Below are positions 1-7,769 of a DNA stretch of 26,231 bases, piece by piece. The stretch comes from DAOQTX01 sp035340715 (GTDB lineage Bacteria > Bacteroidota > Bacteroidia > AKYH767-A > OLB10), in assembly GCA_035340715.1 (NCBI GenBank), contig DAOQTX010000042.1, positions 1 to 26,231 of the forward strand, in the 5' to 3' direction. Numbering within the stretch: position 1 is the first letter of the stretch; every line of letters begins with the position of its first letter. Made by a program: the position numbers and the translations under genes. Below the pieces are notes generated by a model that was given only the letters and a program-made list of their open reading frames with translations, had not been told where the DNA came from and searched no databases.

Positions 1-18
1 ATATGCCTCATAAAACTT

Positions 19-50
19 CGCATATACACCACATTTCAGTTGTATATGCG
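19..50. repeat. 10-bp perfect inverted repeat, 12-nt spacer
   Basis: CGCATATACA at 19-28 is matched perfectly by TGTATATGCG at 41-50. No T-run follows on either strand, so it looks more like an operator or the stem of a transcript end than a classical terminator. A weaker AATAAT/ATTATT pair follows at 55-70. The gene it belongs to may lie left of the window. The rest of 1-286 shows no gene that I can support. Confidence 0.5.
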
Positions 51-198
51 CCATAATAATGCATATTATTTCTATAAAAAAATTCTTTTTTGTGCATTAT
101 AATTCATCAAAGGGGCTTCTTATTTTTTGTAGGCTTTGGGTACTCACATAAGTATAAATTTCTGTTGTATTACCTATCCCAAATATAAACCAAAAATG

Positions 199-252
199 TG
201 GCAATTTACTCTTATAAAGAGGAGGCATTAGTGCCACCTCACTCTAAAAAAA
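199..252 (+). repeat. structured intergenic repeat, copy 1
   Basis: A 39-nt core at 199-237 runs from TGGCAATTTAC to GGCATTAGTGCCAC. The same two blocks, in the same order and at the same distance, recur on the minus strand at 26043-26081. The core is bounded by TGGCA and TGCCA, which can pair; in this copy one more G/C pair at 198/237 extends the stem. Inside is a hairpin, CTCTT at 209-213 against AAGAG at 217-221. The core is followed by a second pyrimidine tract (237-245) and seven A residues (246-252), a layout also shared with copy 2. It lies 34 nt before the start codon of the lipoprotein gene. It could be a dispersed palindromic element or a structured RNA or DNA site; the window cannot decide. 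Confidence 0.7.
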
Positions 253-286
253 GCACAACTGCGTTTAATTTCACTACCTTTAATCC

Positions 287-937
287 ATGCGCAGCATACT
301 TTTATACCTACTAATTATAACCTGCATTGCTTGCGAAAAAAACACACTCACCCAAGCTAGCCAAAGCAGCCCCACAAACCAGAGCATACGTGCAGGCATT
401 TACGACACCACTTTTATACACCACCAACCCGCCACTGCCATTGCGCTCAACATAGTGTGGGACAGCCAAAACCTCTATGGCAGCGCCACCGATTCGCTCG
501 ACCTCGACCTCGACAACCAAAGCGACCTTTACCTAAACCTACGTTTGCTCAACCCCGACAGCCTGCATTTGCTCAGCGGCATGCCCAATCCCTTTCCCTA
601 CCTCTCATTGGGCACCACAGGCAATATGCAATTCATGCAGAGAACCGAAACCGTATATGCAGGTCTTGGCACTATTGTAACTTATCATTGGGCCGACACC
701 CTCAGCTACAATCAAACCATTGCCGACACATCCAATTGGTACATACACAGCTCAAACTTTATAAAACTTTGGGGCGAAAATCCCGGCTCCATTGGCACAC
801 CCGGCTTCGGCACTTGGTACACACTCAATGACATCCGATACATTGCATTCATGAAAAATCAAAAACTAGGGTGGATCGCCATCAACAACAGCAATAGAAA
901 CAATCCGCTTATTACAGAATGGGCCATTCAAAAATAA
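287..937 (+). CDS. putative lipoprotein of unknown function
   Basis: A 216-residue product with a short hydrophobic signal sequence that ends in a lipobox-like ITCIAC, with the likely lipidated cysteine at residue 16. This points to export by Sec and anchoring in the inner or outer membrane. After a Ser/Thr/Gln-rich linker comes a soluble, probably beta-rich domain. Residues 72-80 read DLDLDNQSD, which resembles the DxDxDGxxD calcium-binding loop seen in many exported Bacteroidota proteins, although Asn replaces Gly. I do not recognise the family. A -7-like box TACCTTTA (275-282) sits 4 nt before the start codon, so the mRNA may have almost no leader. Coding DNA is richer in G+C and in C-ending codons than the rest of the window. 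The gene ends at a bidirectional terminator shared with the tRNA. Confidence 0.75.
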   Translation: MRSILLYLLIITCIACEKNTLTQASQSSPTNQSIRAGIYDTTFIHHQPATAIALNIVWDSQNLYGSATDSLDLDLDNQSDLYLNLRLLNPDSLHLLSGMPNPFPYLSLGTTGNMQFMQRTETVYAGLGTIVTYHWADTLSYNQTIADTSNWYIHSSNFIKLWGENPGSIGTPGFGTWYTLNDIRYIAFMKNQKLGWIAINNSNRNNPLITEWAIQK

Positions 938-969
938 AAAAACCGTCAGCTTATCGGCCAACGGTTTTT
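938..969. terminator. bidirectional intrinsic terminator
   Basis: AAAAACCGT (938-946) pairs perfectly with ACGGTTTTT (961-969) around a 14-nt loop, giving an A-rich left flank and a T-run on the right. It lies between two convergent units and can end both the lipoprotein mRNA (+) and the tRNA transcript (-). Confidence 0.8.
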
Positions 970-975
970 CCTGGG

Positions 976-1047
<72 letters not shown>

Positions 1048-1063
1048 CTGTAATTTTGGACTG

Positions 1064-1094
1064 CAAAGGTATATTTTGTTCATTTGCATGCAAA
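1064..1094 (-). promoter_or_regulatory. promoter of tRNA-fMet
   Basis: On the minus strand, TTTG (1091-1094) is followed after 19 nt by TACCTTTG (1064-1071), a perfect match to the Bacteroidota -33 TTTG / -7 TAnnTTTG consensus. Transcription would start about 10 nt before the tRNA 5' end. Confidence 0.75.
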
Positions 1095-1095
1095 T
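1082..1095. repeat. 14-bp perfect palindrome over the tRNA -33 box
   Basis: ATTTGCATGCAAAT reads the same on both strands. It covers the -33 element of the tRNA promoter and ends 13 nt before the era start codon, so a dimeric regulator bound here could act on both genes. No regulator is known to me for this site; it may be chance in AT-rich DNA. Confidence 0.45.
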
Positions 1096-1108
1096 TTTTT
1101 CACTTAAA

Positions 1109-1987
1109 ATGTCGCACAAAGCAGCTTTTATATCCATACTCGGGCGCCCCAATGCCGGAAAAAGTACACTAATGAATCTTTTATTGGGAGAAAAACTCTG
1201 TATCATCACCCCAAAAGCACAAACTACCCGCCATCGGATCAAAGGAATACTCTCGCGCGAAAACCTGCAACTTATCTTTTCCGACACACCCGGCATCATC
1301 GATCCCGCTTACAAACTACACGAAGCCATGATGAGCGATGTGGACGAAAGCATAAAAGATGCCGACTTATTTCTTGTACTCTTCACCCCCGAAACCAACT
1401 TAAACGAAACTGAGTGGGTCACCAAACTGAGCACACAAAACAAACCCCTCATCATCTTGCTCAACAAAGTCGATACCATGGATCAGCCTTCGGCCGAAAA
1501 ACGCCTCGAAGAAATACGGAGCAAATTCGAAAAAGCAACCGTCATGCCTTTTAGCGCACTGCATGCTTTCAATAAAAACGAACTCATACAACTGCTCGAA
1601 TCCCTATCGCCCGAGCATCCGCCATACTTTGCTCCAAACGAACTCACCGACCGCAACGAGCGTTTCTTCGTAGCCGAAATTCTTCGCGAACAAATACTAC
1701 TTCACTACGAAAAAGAAATTCCATACAGTGTAGAAGTGGTTATAAACGAATTCAAAGACAAACCCAACATCACCAGCATACGCGCTACACTATACGTGAT
1801 GCGCGATTCGCAAAAGGCCATACTCATTGGAAAAAATGGACAAGCTCTAAAAAAAACAGGCACTGCAGCTCGTTTAAAAATGGAAAAGTTTTTAGATCGA
1901 AAAGTCTTTCTAGATCTTACCGTAAAAGTGCAAAGCAATTGGAGAGACAACGACAACCTGTTAAAACAATTCGGATATAAAAAATAA
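1109..1987 (+). CDS. era: GTPase Era, 16S rRNA / 30S assembly
   Basis: Era binds the 3' end of 16S rRNA and helps mature the small ribosomal subunit in the cytoplasm. The 292-residue product has all the G motifs: GRPNAGKST (12-20), DTPG (59-62), NKVD (119-122) and a SAL G5 motif (149-151). A C-terminal KH domain carries the GKNG loop at 241-244. Length is normal for Era. The start at 1109 was chosen because it gives the usual short N terminus before the G1 motif; in-frame starts further upstream run into the tRNA promoter or the tRNA itself. It is followed by der after 2 nt, so the two GTPases are almost certainly co-transcribed. Codons ending in C are unusually common here. Confidence 0.96.
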   Translation: MSHKAAFISILGRPNAGKSTLMNLLLGEKLCIITPKAQTTRHRIKGILSRENLQLIFSDTPGIIDPAYKLHEAMMSDVDESIKDADLFLVLFTPETNLNETEWVTKLSTQNKPLIILLNKVDTMDQPSAEKRLEEIRSKFEKATVMPFSALHAFNKNELIQLLESLSPEHPPYFAPNELTDRNERFFVAEILREQILLHYEKEIPYSVEVVINEFKDKPNITSIRATLYVMRDSQKAILIGKNGQALKKTGTAARLKMEKFLDRKVFLDLTVKVQSNWRDNDNLLKQFGYKK

Positions 1988-1989
1988 AA

Positions 1990-3294
1990 ATGTCAAGTAT
2001 AGTAGCCATAGTAGGAAGACCTAATGTAGGAAAAAGCACCCTCTTCAATCGCCTCACCGAATCGCGCAAAGCCATTGTTGATGCCGAAGCCGGAGTTACC
2101 CGCGACCGTCACTACGGTAAAGTAGAGTGGAACGGCCAATCATTCACCCTCATCGACACCGGAGGGTATGTGCTCAATAGCGATGATGTTTTCGAAAGTG
2201 GCATCCGTTCACAAGTACAAGCCGCCTTAGACGAAGCCGATTTAATTTTATTTGTAGTAGATGTAATCGATGGACTCACCGGTTTCGACAAAGAAGTAGC
2301 CGAGTATTTGAGAAGAAGTAAAAAAGAAGTGATGTTGGTGGCCAACAAAGTGGACAACAACAAACGCATACAAGATGCTGCCGAGTTTTATGCACTTGGC
2401 CTTGGCGATTATCATTGCGTTTCATCCATCAACGGAAGTGGTACAGGCGATTTGTTGGATGCCTTACTTAAAAAACTAAAACCCAAAGAATATGTCGAAG
2501 CCGAATTGCCCAAGTTGGCCATTGTTGGTCAGCCCAATGTCGGTAAATCATCATTGCTCAATGCCCTATTGGGTGAAGATCGCACCTTGGTTACTCCCAT
2601 AGCCGGCACCACGCGTGATACCATACACACCCGATACAATTCCTTTGGTTTCGATTTTTATTTAATCGACACAGCCGGACTGCGTAGAAAAAATAAAGTA
2701 AACGAAGATCTCGAATTCTACTCCGTTATGCGCACCATTCGCGCCATCGAAGACTGCGATGTTTGCATCCTCATGATTGATGCTACCAACGGATTCACCG
2801 CTCAAGACTTAAACATCTTTCATTTGGCCGAGCGCAATCATAAAGGAGTAGTATTGCTCATCAACAAATGGGACTTGGTAGAAAAAGATACCCACTCGGT
2901 TAAAAAATTCTCCGATGAAATAAAAGCAAAACTCGAACCCTTCAGCGATGTACCAATTTTGTTTACCTCTGTAGTACAAAAGCAGCGCATTCACAAAGCA
3001 CTTGAGTTGGCAATAGAAGTTTATAAAAATAGAGCACAAAAAATTCCTACTTCAAAACTGAACAATATTATTTTGCCTTTTATCGAAAAAAATATGCCAC
3101 CGGCTACCAAAGGAAAAGTCATCAGCATAAAATACATTACTCAAATACAAGGCTACTATCCACAGTTTGCATTCTTCTGCAACTTGCCGCAGTACATAAA
3201 AGAACCTTACAAACGTTATTTAGAAAACCGACTGAGAGAACATTTCAATCTGAGTGGTGTACCCATCGAAATATATTTTAGAAAGAAGAGTTAA
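1990..3294 (+). CDS. der: GTPase Der (EngA), 50S assembly
   Basis: Der is a double-GTPase needed for late assembly of the large ribosomal subunit. The 434-residue product has two consecutive G domains. The first has GRPNVGKST (9-17), DTGG (56-59) and NKVD (119-122). The second has GQPNVGKSS (180-188), DTAG (227-230) and NKWD (292-295). A C-terminal KH-like domain follows, as in all Der proteins. The start codon lies 2 nt after the era stop, so translation is probably coupled. The 3' end converges on adenine deaminase with a 2-nt gap and no terminator between them. Base composition drifts from C-rich at the 5' end toward G-rich at the 3' end. Confidence 0.97.
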   Translation: MSSIVAIVGRPNVGKSTLFNRLTESRKAIVDAEAGVTRDRHYGKVEWNGQSFTLIDTGGYVLNSDDVFESGIRSQVQAALDEADLILFVVDVIDGLTGFDKEVAEYLRRSKKEVMLVANKVDNNKRIQDAAEFYALGLGDYHCVSSINGSGTGDLLDALLKKLKPKEYVEAELPKLAIVGQPNVGKSSLLNALLGEDRTLVTPIAGTTRDTIHTRYNSFGFDFYLIDTAGLRRKNKVNEDLEFYSVMRTIRAIEDCDVCILMIDATNGFTAQDLNIFHLAERNHKGVVLLINKWDLVEKDTHSVKKFSDEIKAKLEPFSDVPILFTSVVQKQRIHKALELAIEVYKNRAQKIPTSKLNNIILPFIEKNMPPATKGKVISIKYITQIQGYYPQFAFFCNLPQYIKEPYKRYLENRLREHFNLSGVPIEIYFRKKS

Positions 3295-3296
3295 GT

Positions 3297-4937
3297 TCAG
3301 TTTTCGTCTGTGAAAAGGCTGGTAAAAGAAAAACGATTGCCATCAAACAAACCTTTGTCGCTCAGTTTCAACGATGGGATAACCAACAATGCCATAAACG
3401 ACAAAGTCATGTAAGGTGCTTTTAGTTTGCATCCGGCATTCACACAAAGTTGATTCAGTTGTTTGTATCGCAAGGCTACTTCCGCACAGGTTTCTGTACT
3501 CATCAGTCCGGCCACCGGCAATGACTGCACTTCGGCTTGCTCAAAATCAAAATAACTGAGCCCACCTTTCGATTCGATCAACAGATTGATGGCCTCACAA
3601 ATCTCTTTATCGCTACAACCTAATGCAATAATATTATGAGAGTCATGTGCAACAGTGGAAGCAATAGCTCCTTTCTTCAGCCCAAAGTTTTTTATAAAAG
3701 CAATAGAAGCCTCACTTTCAGCATAGCGATTGATGAGAACCATTTTTAAAATATCATTCTTCGTATCGGAAATTGCATTATTATTTTCAGAAAAAACTGT
3801 AGCACTCGTTTCATTGGTGATCAATTGTCCATCTATTGCTTCAATCACTCGTATCGTTGAGCCTTTTACGTCCACTTTTATTTTTTCAGGACTGATTTTA
3901 TTATCGTAAAAATTATTAATGGTGGAAGAAGAAACCGAAGGGATAAAACATTTTTTGTTTTCATACAGCACCTGAGCATTGATTACGGTTTGCAGAATGT
4001 TGAAGTCTTTTAAGTTATTCACTACAATAAAATCAGCTGCATCGCCCACTTGAAGCAATCCATTGTTCAATCTATAATGATGAACGGGGTTTATACAAGC
4101 TACCTGCAGTACCTTATATAAATCAAATCCTTTGTTCAATGCTCTCTTTACCAGGCTGTCGATATGACCTTCTATAAAATCATCGGGATGTTTGTCATCG
4201 CTGCACAGCATACAATCATTCGTATGCGTATCGATTAAAGTGTGCAAGGCCTCAAAGTTTTTTGCCGCGCTTCCTTCGCGAATAATAATCTTCATTCCAT
4301 ATCGAATCTTTTCCAGTGCTTCATCCAAATGCACACATTCATGATCGGTACTGATGCCGGCTTCAATGTATTTTTTTGCTTTTTCGCCTCTAACCCCAGG
4401 CGCATGACCATCCACTTTTTTTTGATAGCGATGAGCCAGATTTATTTTCGCCATCACTTCAGGGTGATTGGCTATCACCGCAGGAAAGTTCATCATCTCA
4501 CTTAAGTAGTGAATATCGTTTCGCTTTAGCAATGCTTTGGTTTCTTCAATCCCCAAATTTGCTCCGGCAGTTTCAAAAGAAGTAGCGGGTACACATGATG
4601 GAGCTCCAAAATAAATTTTTAGGAATGCACTTTTTGCATTTTCTATCATATAGTCAATTCCTTGCAAGCCACACACATTGGCTATTTCATGAGGGTCGCT
4701 CACTGTTGCAACCGTGCCGTGTTGTACAGCTTGCCGGGCAAACTCTACAGGAGTCAACATACTGCTTTCAATATGCACATGTGCATCAATAAATCCAGGA
4801 AGAATATAATGCGACTCCTCACAATCGTGTTCTTCAACGGAAACAATCTTTTTATCTTTAATATGAATAGAACCCTTAAACATTCTCTTATGCTGTACAT
4901 CAACTATGGTACCTTGTATGCGTTCTATTCGTTTCAT
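3297..4937 (-). CDS. ade: adenine deaminase
   Basis: This enzyme hydrolyses adenine to hypoxanthine and ammonia in purine salvage, in the cytoplasm. The 546-residue product belongs to the amidohydrolase superfamily, in the AdeC subgroup. Seen in order: an N-terminal beta-sandwich segment leading into LPGFIDAHVHIESS (46-59), the first metal-binding histidines; SDPHEIANV (80-88); a conserved DGHAPG around 176-181; TDHEC (197-201); and CSDDKHPDD (245-253) with the catalytic acid. The C-terminal third contains the AdeC-specific domain with DSHNI. Length is close to that of E. coli and Bacillus AdeC. It is a single-gene unit on the minus strand, with no purine-regulatory element that I can see upstream. 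Confidence 0.94.
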   Translation of the reverse strand: MKRIERIQGTIVDVQHKRMFKGSIHIKDKKIVSVEEHDCEESHYILPGFIDAHVHIESSMLTPVEFARQAVQHGTVATVSDPHEIANVCGLQGIDYMIENAKSAFLKIYFGAPSCVPATSFETAGANLGIEETKALLKRNDIHYLSEMMNFPAVIANHPEVMAKINLAHRYQKKVDGHAPGVRGEKAKKYIEAGISTDHECVHLDEALEKIRYGMKIIIREGSAAKNFEALHTLIDTHTNDCMLCSDDKHPDDFIEGHIDSLVKRALNKGFDLYKVLQVACINPVHHYRLNNGLLQVGDAADFIVVNNLKDFNILQTVINAQVLYENKKCFIPSVSSSTINNFYDNKISPEKIKVDVKGSTIRVIEAIDGQLITNETSATVFSENNNAISDTKNDILKMVLINRYAESEASIAFIKNFGLKKGAIASTVAHDSHNIIALGCSDKEICEAINLLIESKGGLSYFDFEQAEVQSLPVAGLMSTETCAEVALRYKQLNQLCVNAGCKLKAPYMTLSFMALLVIPSLKLSDKGLFDGNRFSFTSLFTDEN

Positions 4938-5032
4938 GAATGATATTTATTCTGGAATTTCTATGGGTGAAAATAAAAATGAATAGCGACATTTTAAATG
5001 ATCGGGTCAATTAATTAATTTGCATTCGACTC

Positions 5033-7138
5033 ATGGCCAATCTATTTTTCGATACCCCCATTACCTATTTGAAAGGAGTAGGTCCGCAGCGCGCGGAGTT
5101 GCTTCAGAAAGAATTGGGTATTCTTACGTATGGAGATTTTATTCATCATTACCCTTTTCGTTATGTCGATCGCACTAAAGTATATGCCCTTTCAGAATTG
5201 CAAGCCGACATGCCTTATGTTCAGTTCAGAGGATTTGTTAAGTCGATTAAAGAACTGGGAGAACGAAAATCTAAACGGCTATCGGTTATGGTTAGCGATG
5301 GAAAGTCAAGTATTGAATTGGTTTGGTTTAAAGGGATAAAGTGGATCATAAAATCCTTAGCGATGGATAAGGAATATTTGATTTTTGGCAAGCCTTCAGA
5401 ATTTAATGGCAAGATAAATTTTGTTCATCCTGAAATGGATTTATTATCCGAAGAGCAATTGAATAAAAACAGTGGATGGATGCCGGTGTACAATACCACT
5501 GAGCGTTGCAAAAGCAGAGGGCTCGACAGCAAAGGAATTTCTAAGCTCATGTTCAACCTGCTTAAACAAATGCCACTCACTTTGGAAGAAACCCTTCGAA
5601 AAGATACAGTAGAGAAATTGAAGCTCATGTATATATCCGATGCACTTCAACAAATTCATTTTCCTGAAAGTATTGCCTCATTGAATAAAGCAATCAGTCG
5701 ATTAAAATTTGAGGAAGCTTTTTATCAGCAATTGATGTGGTTGTACATGAAAGCCGAAAGAGAAGAAGAGGTGATGGGAATAGCATTCAATCATGTAGGC
5801 GATTTGTTTAACACATTCTATAAAAAACATTTAAGTTTTGAATTAACTCAAGCACAAAAGAGAGTTATAAAAGAAATACGCAGAGATATTGGTTCGGGTA
5901 AGCAAATGAATCGTTTGTTGCAAGGCGATGTAGGTTCCGGAAAAACGATGGTTGCTTTTTTAAGCATACTCATTTCATTAGACAACGGGTATCAGGGATG
6001 TATTATGGCTCCCACTGAGATTTTGGCCCAGCAACATTATGAAAGTATTCGCAGCATGACAGAGCATTTACCGGTAAAAGTTGATTTGCTCACTGGTTCG
6101 ACAAAAGGAAAACAAAGAGAACAAGTTTTGAGCGGTGCTGAGAATGGAGATATACATATTCTGATAGGCACTCATGCATTACTTGAAGATTCGGTAAACT
6201 TTAATAAACTAGGGTTGGTGGTTATTGATGAACAACACCGATTTGGAGTAGAGCAAAGAGCGAAGTTGTGGATGAAAAATGGAATTCAACCACACATATT
6301 AGTTATGACGGCAACACCCATTCCGCGTACGCTTGCGCTTACGGCATATGGCGATTTGGACACTTCCGTTATTGATGAAATGCCGGTAGGAAGAAAACCC
6401 ATTCAAACCATTCATCGATTCGATAATGAACGCTTCAAGGTTTATGAATTCATTCGGGAACAAATTCATAAAGGCCGCCAAGCTTACATAGTCTATCCTC
6501 TGATTTCAGAGTCAGATAAACTTGAGCTGGAAAACTTAATGGAAGGTTTTGATTTGGTGAGTGATAATTTTCCGCATCCAAAGTATAAGCTGAGCATCGT
6601 GCATGGGAAAATGAAAGCAGCTGATAAAGAACTAGAGATGCAGCGCTTTGTTGAAGGCAAAACACAAATTATGGTTTCCACTACAGTAATTGAAGTGGGT
6701 GTAAATGTTCCTAATGCTACGGTGATGTTAATCGAAAATGCGAATCGCTTTGGGCTATCGCAACTGCATCAGCTCAGAGGAAGAGTGGGTAGAGGAGCCG
6801 ATCAGAGTTATTGTTTTTTACTGAGTTCATTTAAACTGAGCGAAGATTCCCGAGAGAGAATTAAGACTATGGTTAAAACCAATGATGGATTTGAAATAGC
6901 AGAAACCGATTTAAGGCTCAGAGGACCTGGAGATATGGCGGGAACACAACAAAGTGGTAAATTGCCTTTTAAACTGATTGAATTATCGAAGGATGTTAAG
7001 ATGATAGAGCTTGCTAGAAATATTGCTGCCGATATTTTAAAGGAAGATCCGAAATTGCTTTTGCCAAAAAACAATTTGATGTCGGAAAGAATTAAATCAG
7101 CTCAGGAGAATTATATAAATTGGACTAAAGTCAGTTAG
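5033..7138 (+). CDS. recG: ATP-dependent DNA helicase RecG
   Basis: RecG is a monomeric superfamily 2 helicase that remodels stalled replication forks and branch-migrates Holliday junctions. The 701-residue product starts with the wedge (OB) domain typical of RecG, including YLKGVGPQRAELL. The helicase core follows: Walker A GDVGSGKT (298-305), motif II DEQH (399-402), motif III MTATPIPRT, and the C-terminal motifs around VIEVGVNVPNAT and QLRGRVGRG. The final TRG region with DLRLRGPGD is present. Length is normal. The start is fixed by the conserved N terminus; there is no Shine-Dalgarno sequence. The next gene begins 6 nt after the stop and may be read from the same mRNA. Confidence 0.96.
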   Translation: MANLFFDTPITYLKGVGPQRAELLQKELGILTYGDFIHHYPFRYVDRTKVYALSELQADMPYVQFRGFVKSIKELGERKSKRLSVMVSDGKSSIELVWFKGIKWIIKSLAMDKEYLIFGKPSEFNGKINFVHPEMDLLSEEQLNKNSGWMPVYNTTERCKSRGLDSKGISKLMFNLLKQMPLTLEETLRKDTVEKLKLMYISDALQQIHFPESIASLNKAISRLKFEEAFYQQLMWLYMKAEREEEVMGIAFNHVGDLFNTFYKKHLSFELTQAQKRVIKEIRRDIGSGKQMNRLLQGDVGSGKTMVAFLSILISLDNGYQGCIMAPTEILAQQHYESIRSMTEHLPVKVDLLTGSTKGKQREQVLSGAENGDIHILIGTHALLEDSVNFNKLGLVVIDEQHRFGVEQRAKLWMKNGIQPHILVMTATPIPRTLALTAYGDLDTSVIDEMPVGRKPIQTIHRFDNERFKVYEFIREQIHKGRQAYIVYPLISESDKLELENLMEGFDLVSDNFPHPKYKLSIVHGKMKAADKELEMQRFVEGKTQIMVSTTVIEVGVNVPNATVMLIENANRFGLSQLHQLRGRVGRGADQSYCFLLSSFKLSEDSRERIKTMVKTNDGFEIAETDLRLRGPGDMAGTQQSGKLPFKLIELSKDVKMIELARNIAADILKEDPKLLLPKNNLMSERIKSAQENYINWTKVS

Positions 7139-7144
7139 AAAATT

Positions 7145-7741
7145 ATGAAACAAATTACCTTTTTATTATTGCTTTTTCTTTTGATTGACTGTACACCAAA
7201 AACCAGTCCTCAACAAAATTCATCCAGTGAGCAAATGGCTTCATCATCCGATCAATTAACCTACTGGCAGTATATTTCATCCAATGATCAAACCTTTTGG
7301 AAACTACCCTATGGACCTGCAGATTCATTTTATGTTTATACACTAGATATTTCTTCAATTAGAGCATTGTTGTCTAAAGCAAAACTGATTTCTGAAAGTG
7401 AAACATTAATAGATAATGTGGTGCTTATTCCTGCACCAGATAGAAATCTTATGCCTTTTAAGTTTTTTAAATCATCGGTTCTATCACCCGAAATGGAGAA
7501 AAAATTTCCTAATATCAGATCGTACATTATTCAGGATATGAAAGACAATGCCATACAAGGTAGAGTTGATTTAAACGACAAGGGATTTCGGGCCTTGATC
7601 TTTTGGCACCAAAATACCTGGATTATCGATCCGGCAAATCCGGAAGATAGTGTACAGTATGTAGCATATTTTAGGGAGCATTTACCGACCAAGAAAAACC
7701 AAACTCCGTTTGAAGTATCGGATACCATTAATCATAAATAG
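7145..7741 (+). CDS. lipoprotein resembling a metallopeptidase propeptide
   Basis: A 198-residue product with a hydrophobic signal sequence ending LLIDC, so cysteine 16 is a candidate lipidation site; Asp at the -1 position is atypical, so anchoring is likely but not sure. Residues 95-163 align without gaps to residues 76-144 of the metallopeptidase encoded next door, by eye 23 identities in 69 positions, including VxxPE, the KxPxI block, GFxAxI and IDP. This is the propeptide region of that protease. The lipoprotein stops before any catalytic domain and has no zinc motif. It may be a tethered inhibitor or chaperone of the protease, or only a remnant of a duplicated protease gene. It begins 6 nt after recG and ends 28 nt before the protease. 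Confidence 0.8.
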   Translation: MKQITFLLLLFLLIDCTPKTSPQQNSSSEQMASSSDQLTYWQYISSNDQTFWKLPYGPADSFYVYTLDISSIRALLSKAKLISESETLIDNVVLIPAPDRNLMPFKFFKSSVLSPEMEKKFPNIRSYIIQDMKDNAIQGRVDLNDKGFRALIFWHQNTWIIDPANPEDSVQYVAYFREHLPTKKNQTPFEVSDTINHK

Positions 7742-7742
7742 A

Positions 7743-7750
7743 TAACTTTG
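7743..7750 (+). promoter_or_regulatory. -7-type box before the metallopeptidase
   Basis: TAACTTTG matches TAnnTTTG and lies 19 nt before the start codon. No TTTG was found at the right distance upstream, so this is half a promoter. It suggests the peptidase can be transcribed apart from recG and the lipoprotein. Confidence 0.45.
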
Positions 7751-7769
7751 TATAAAACTAACTAGTCCT

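Noticed and set aside
199..237. Integron attC site as an explanation of the structured repeat
   Set aside because: The conserved ends are TGGCA/TGCCA, not the RYYYAAC/GTTRRRY core sites of attC, and no integrase or cassette array is present.
457..831. 124-codon plus-strand frame inside the first lipoprotein gene
   Set aside because: Out of frame with the lipoprotein; its Arg/Pro/Gln-rich product is typical of a misread C-rich region.
4938..5032. Divergent promoters between ade and recG
   Set aside because: TTAATTTG near 5015 fails the TAnnTTTG consensus and lacks a spaced partner; nothing convincing on either strand.
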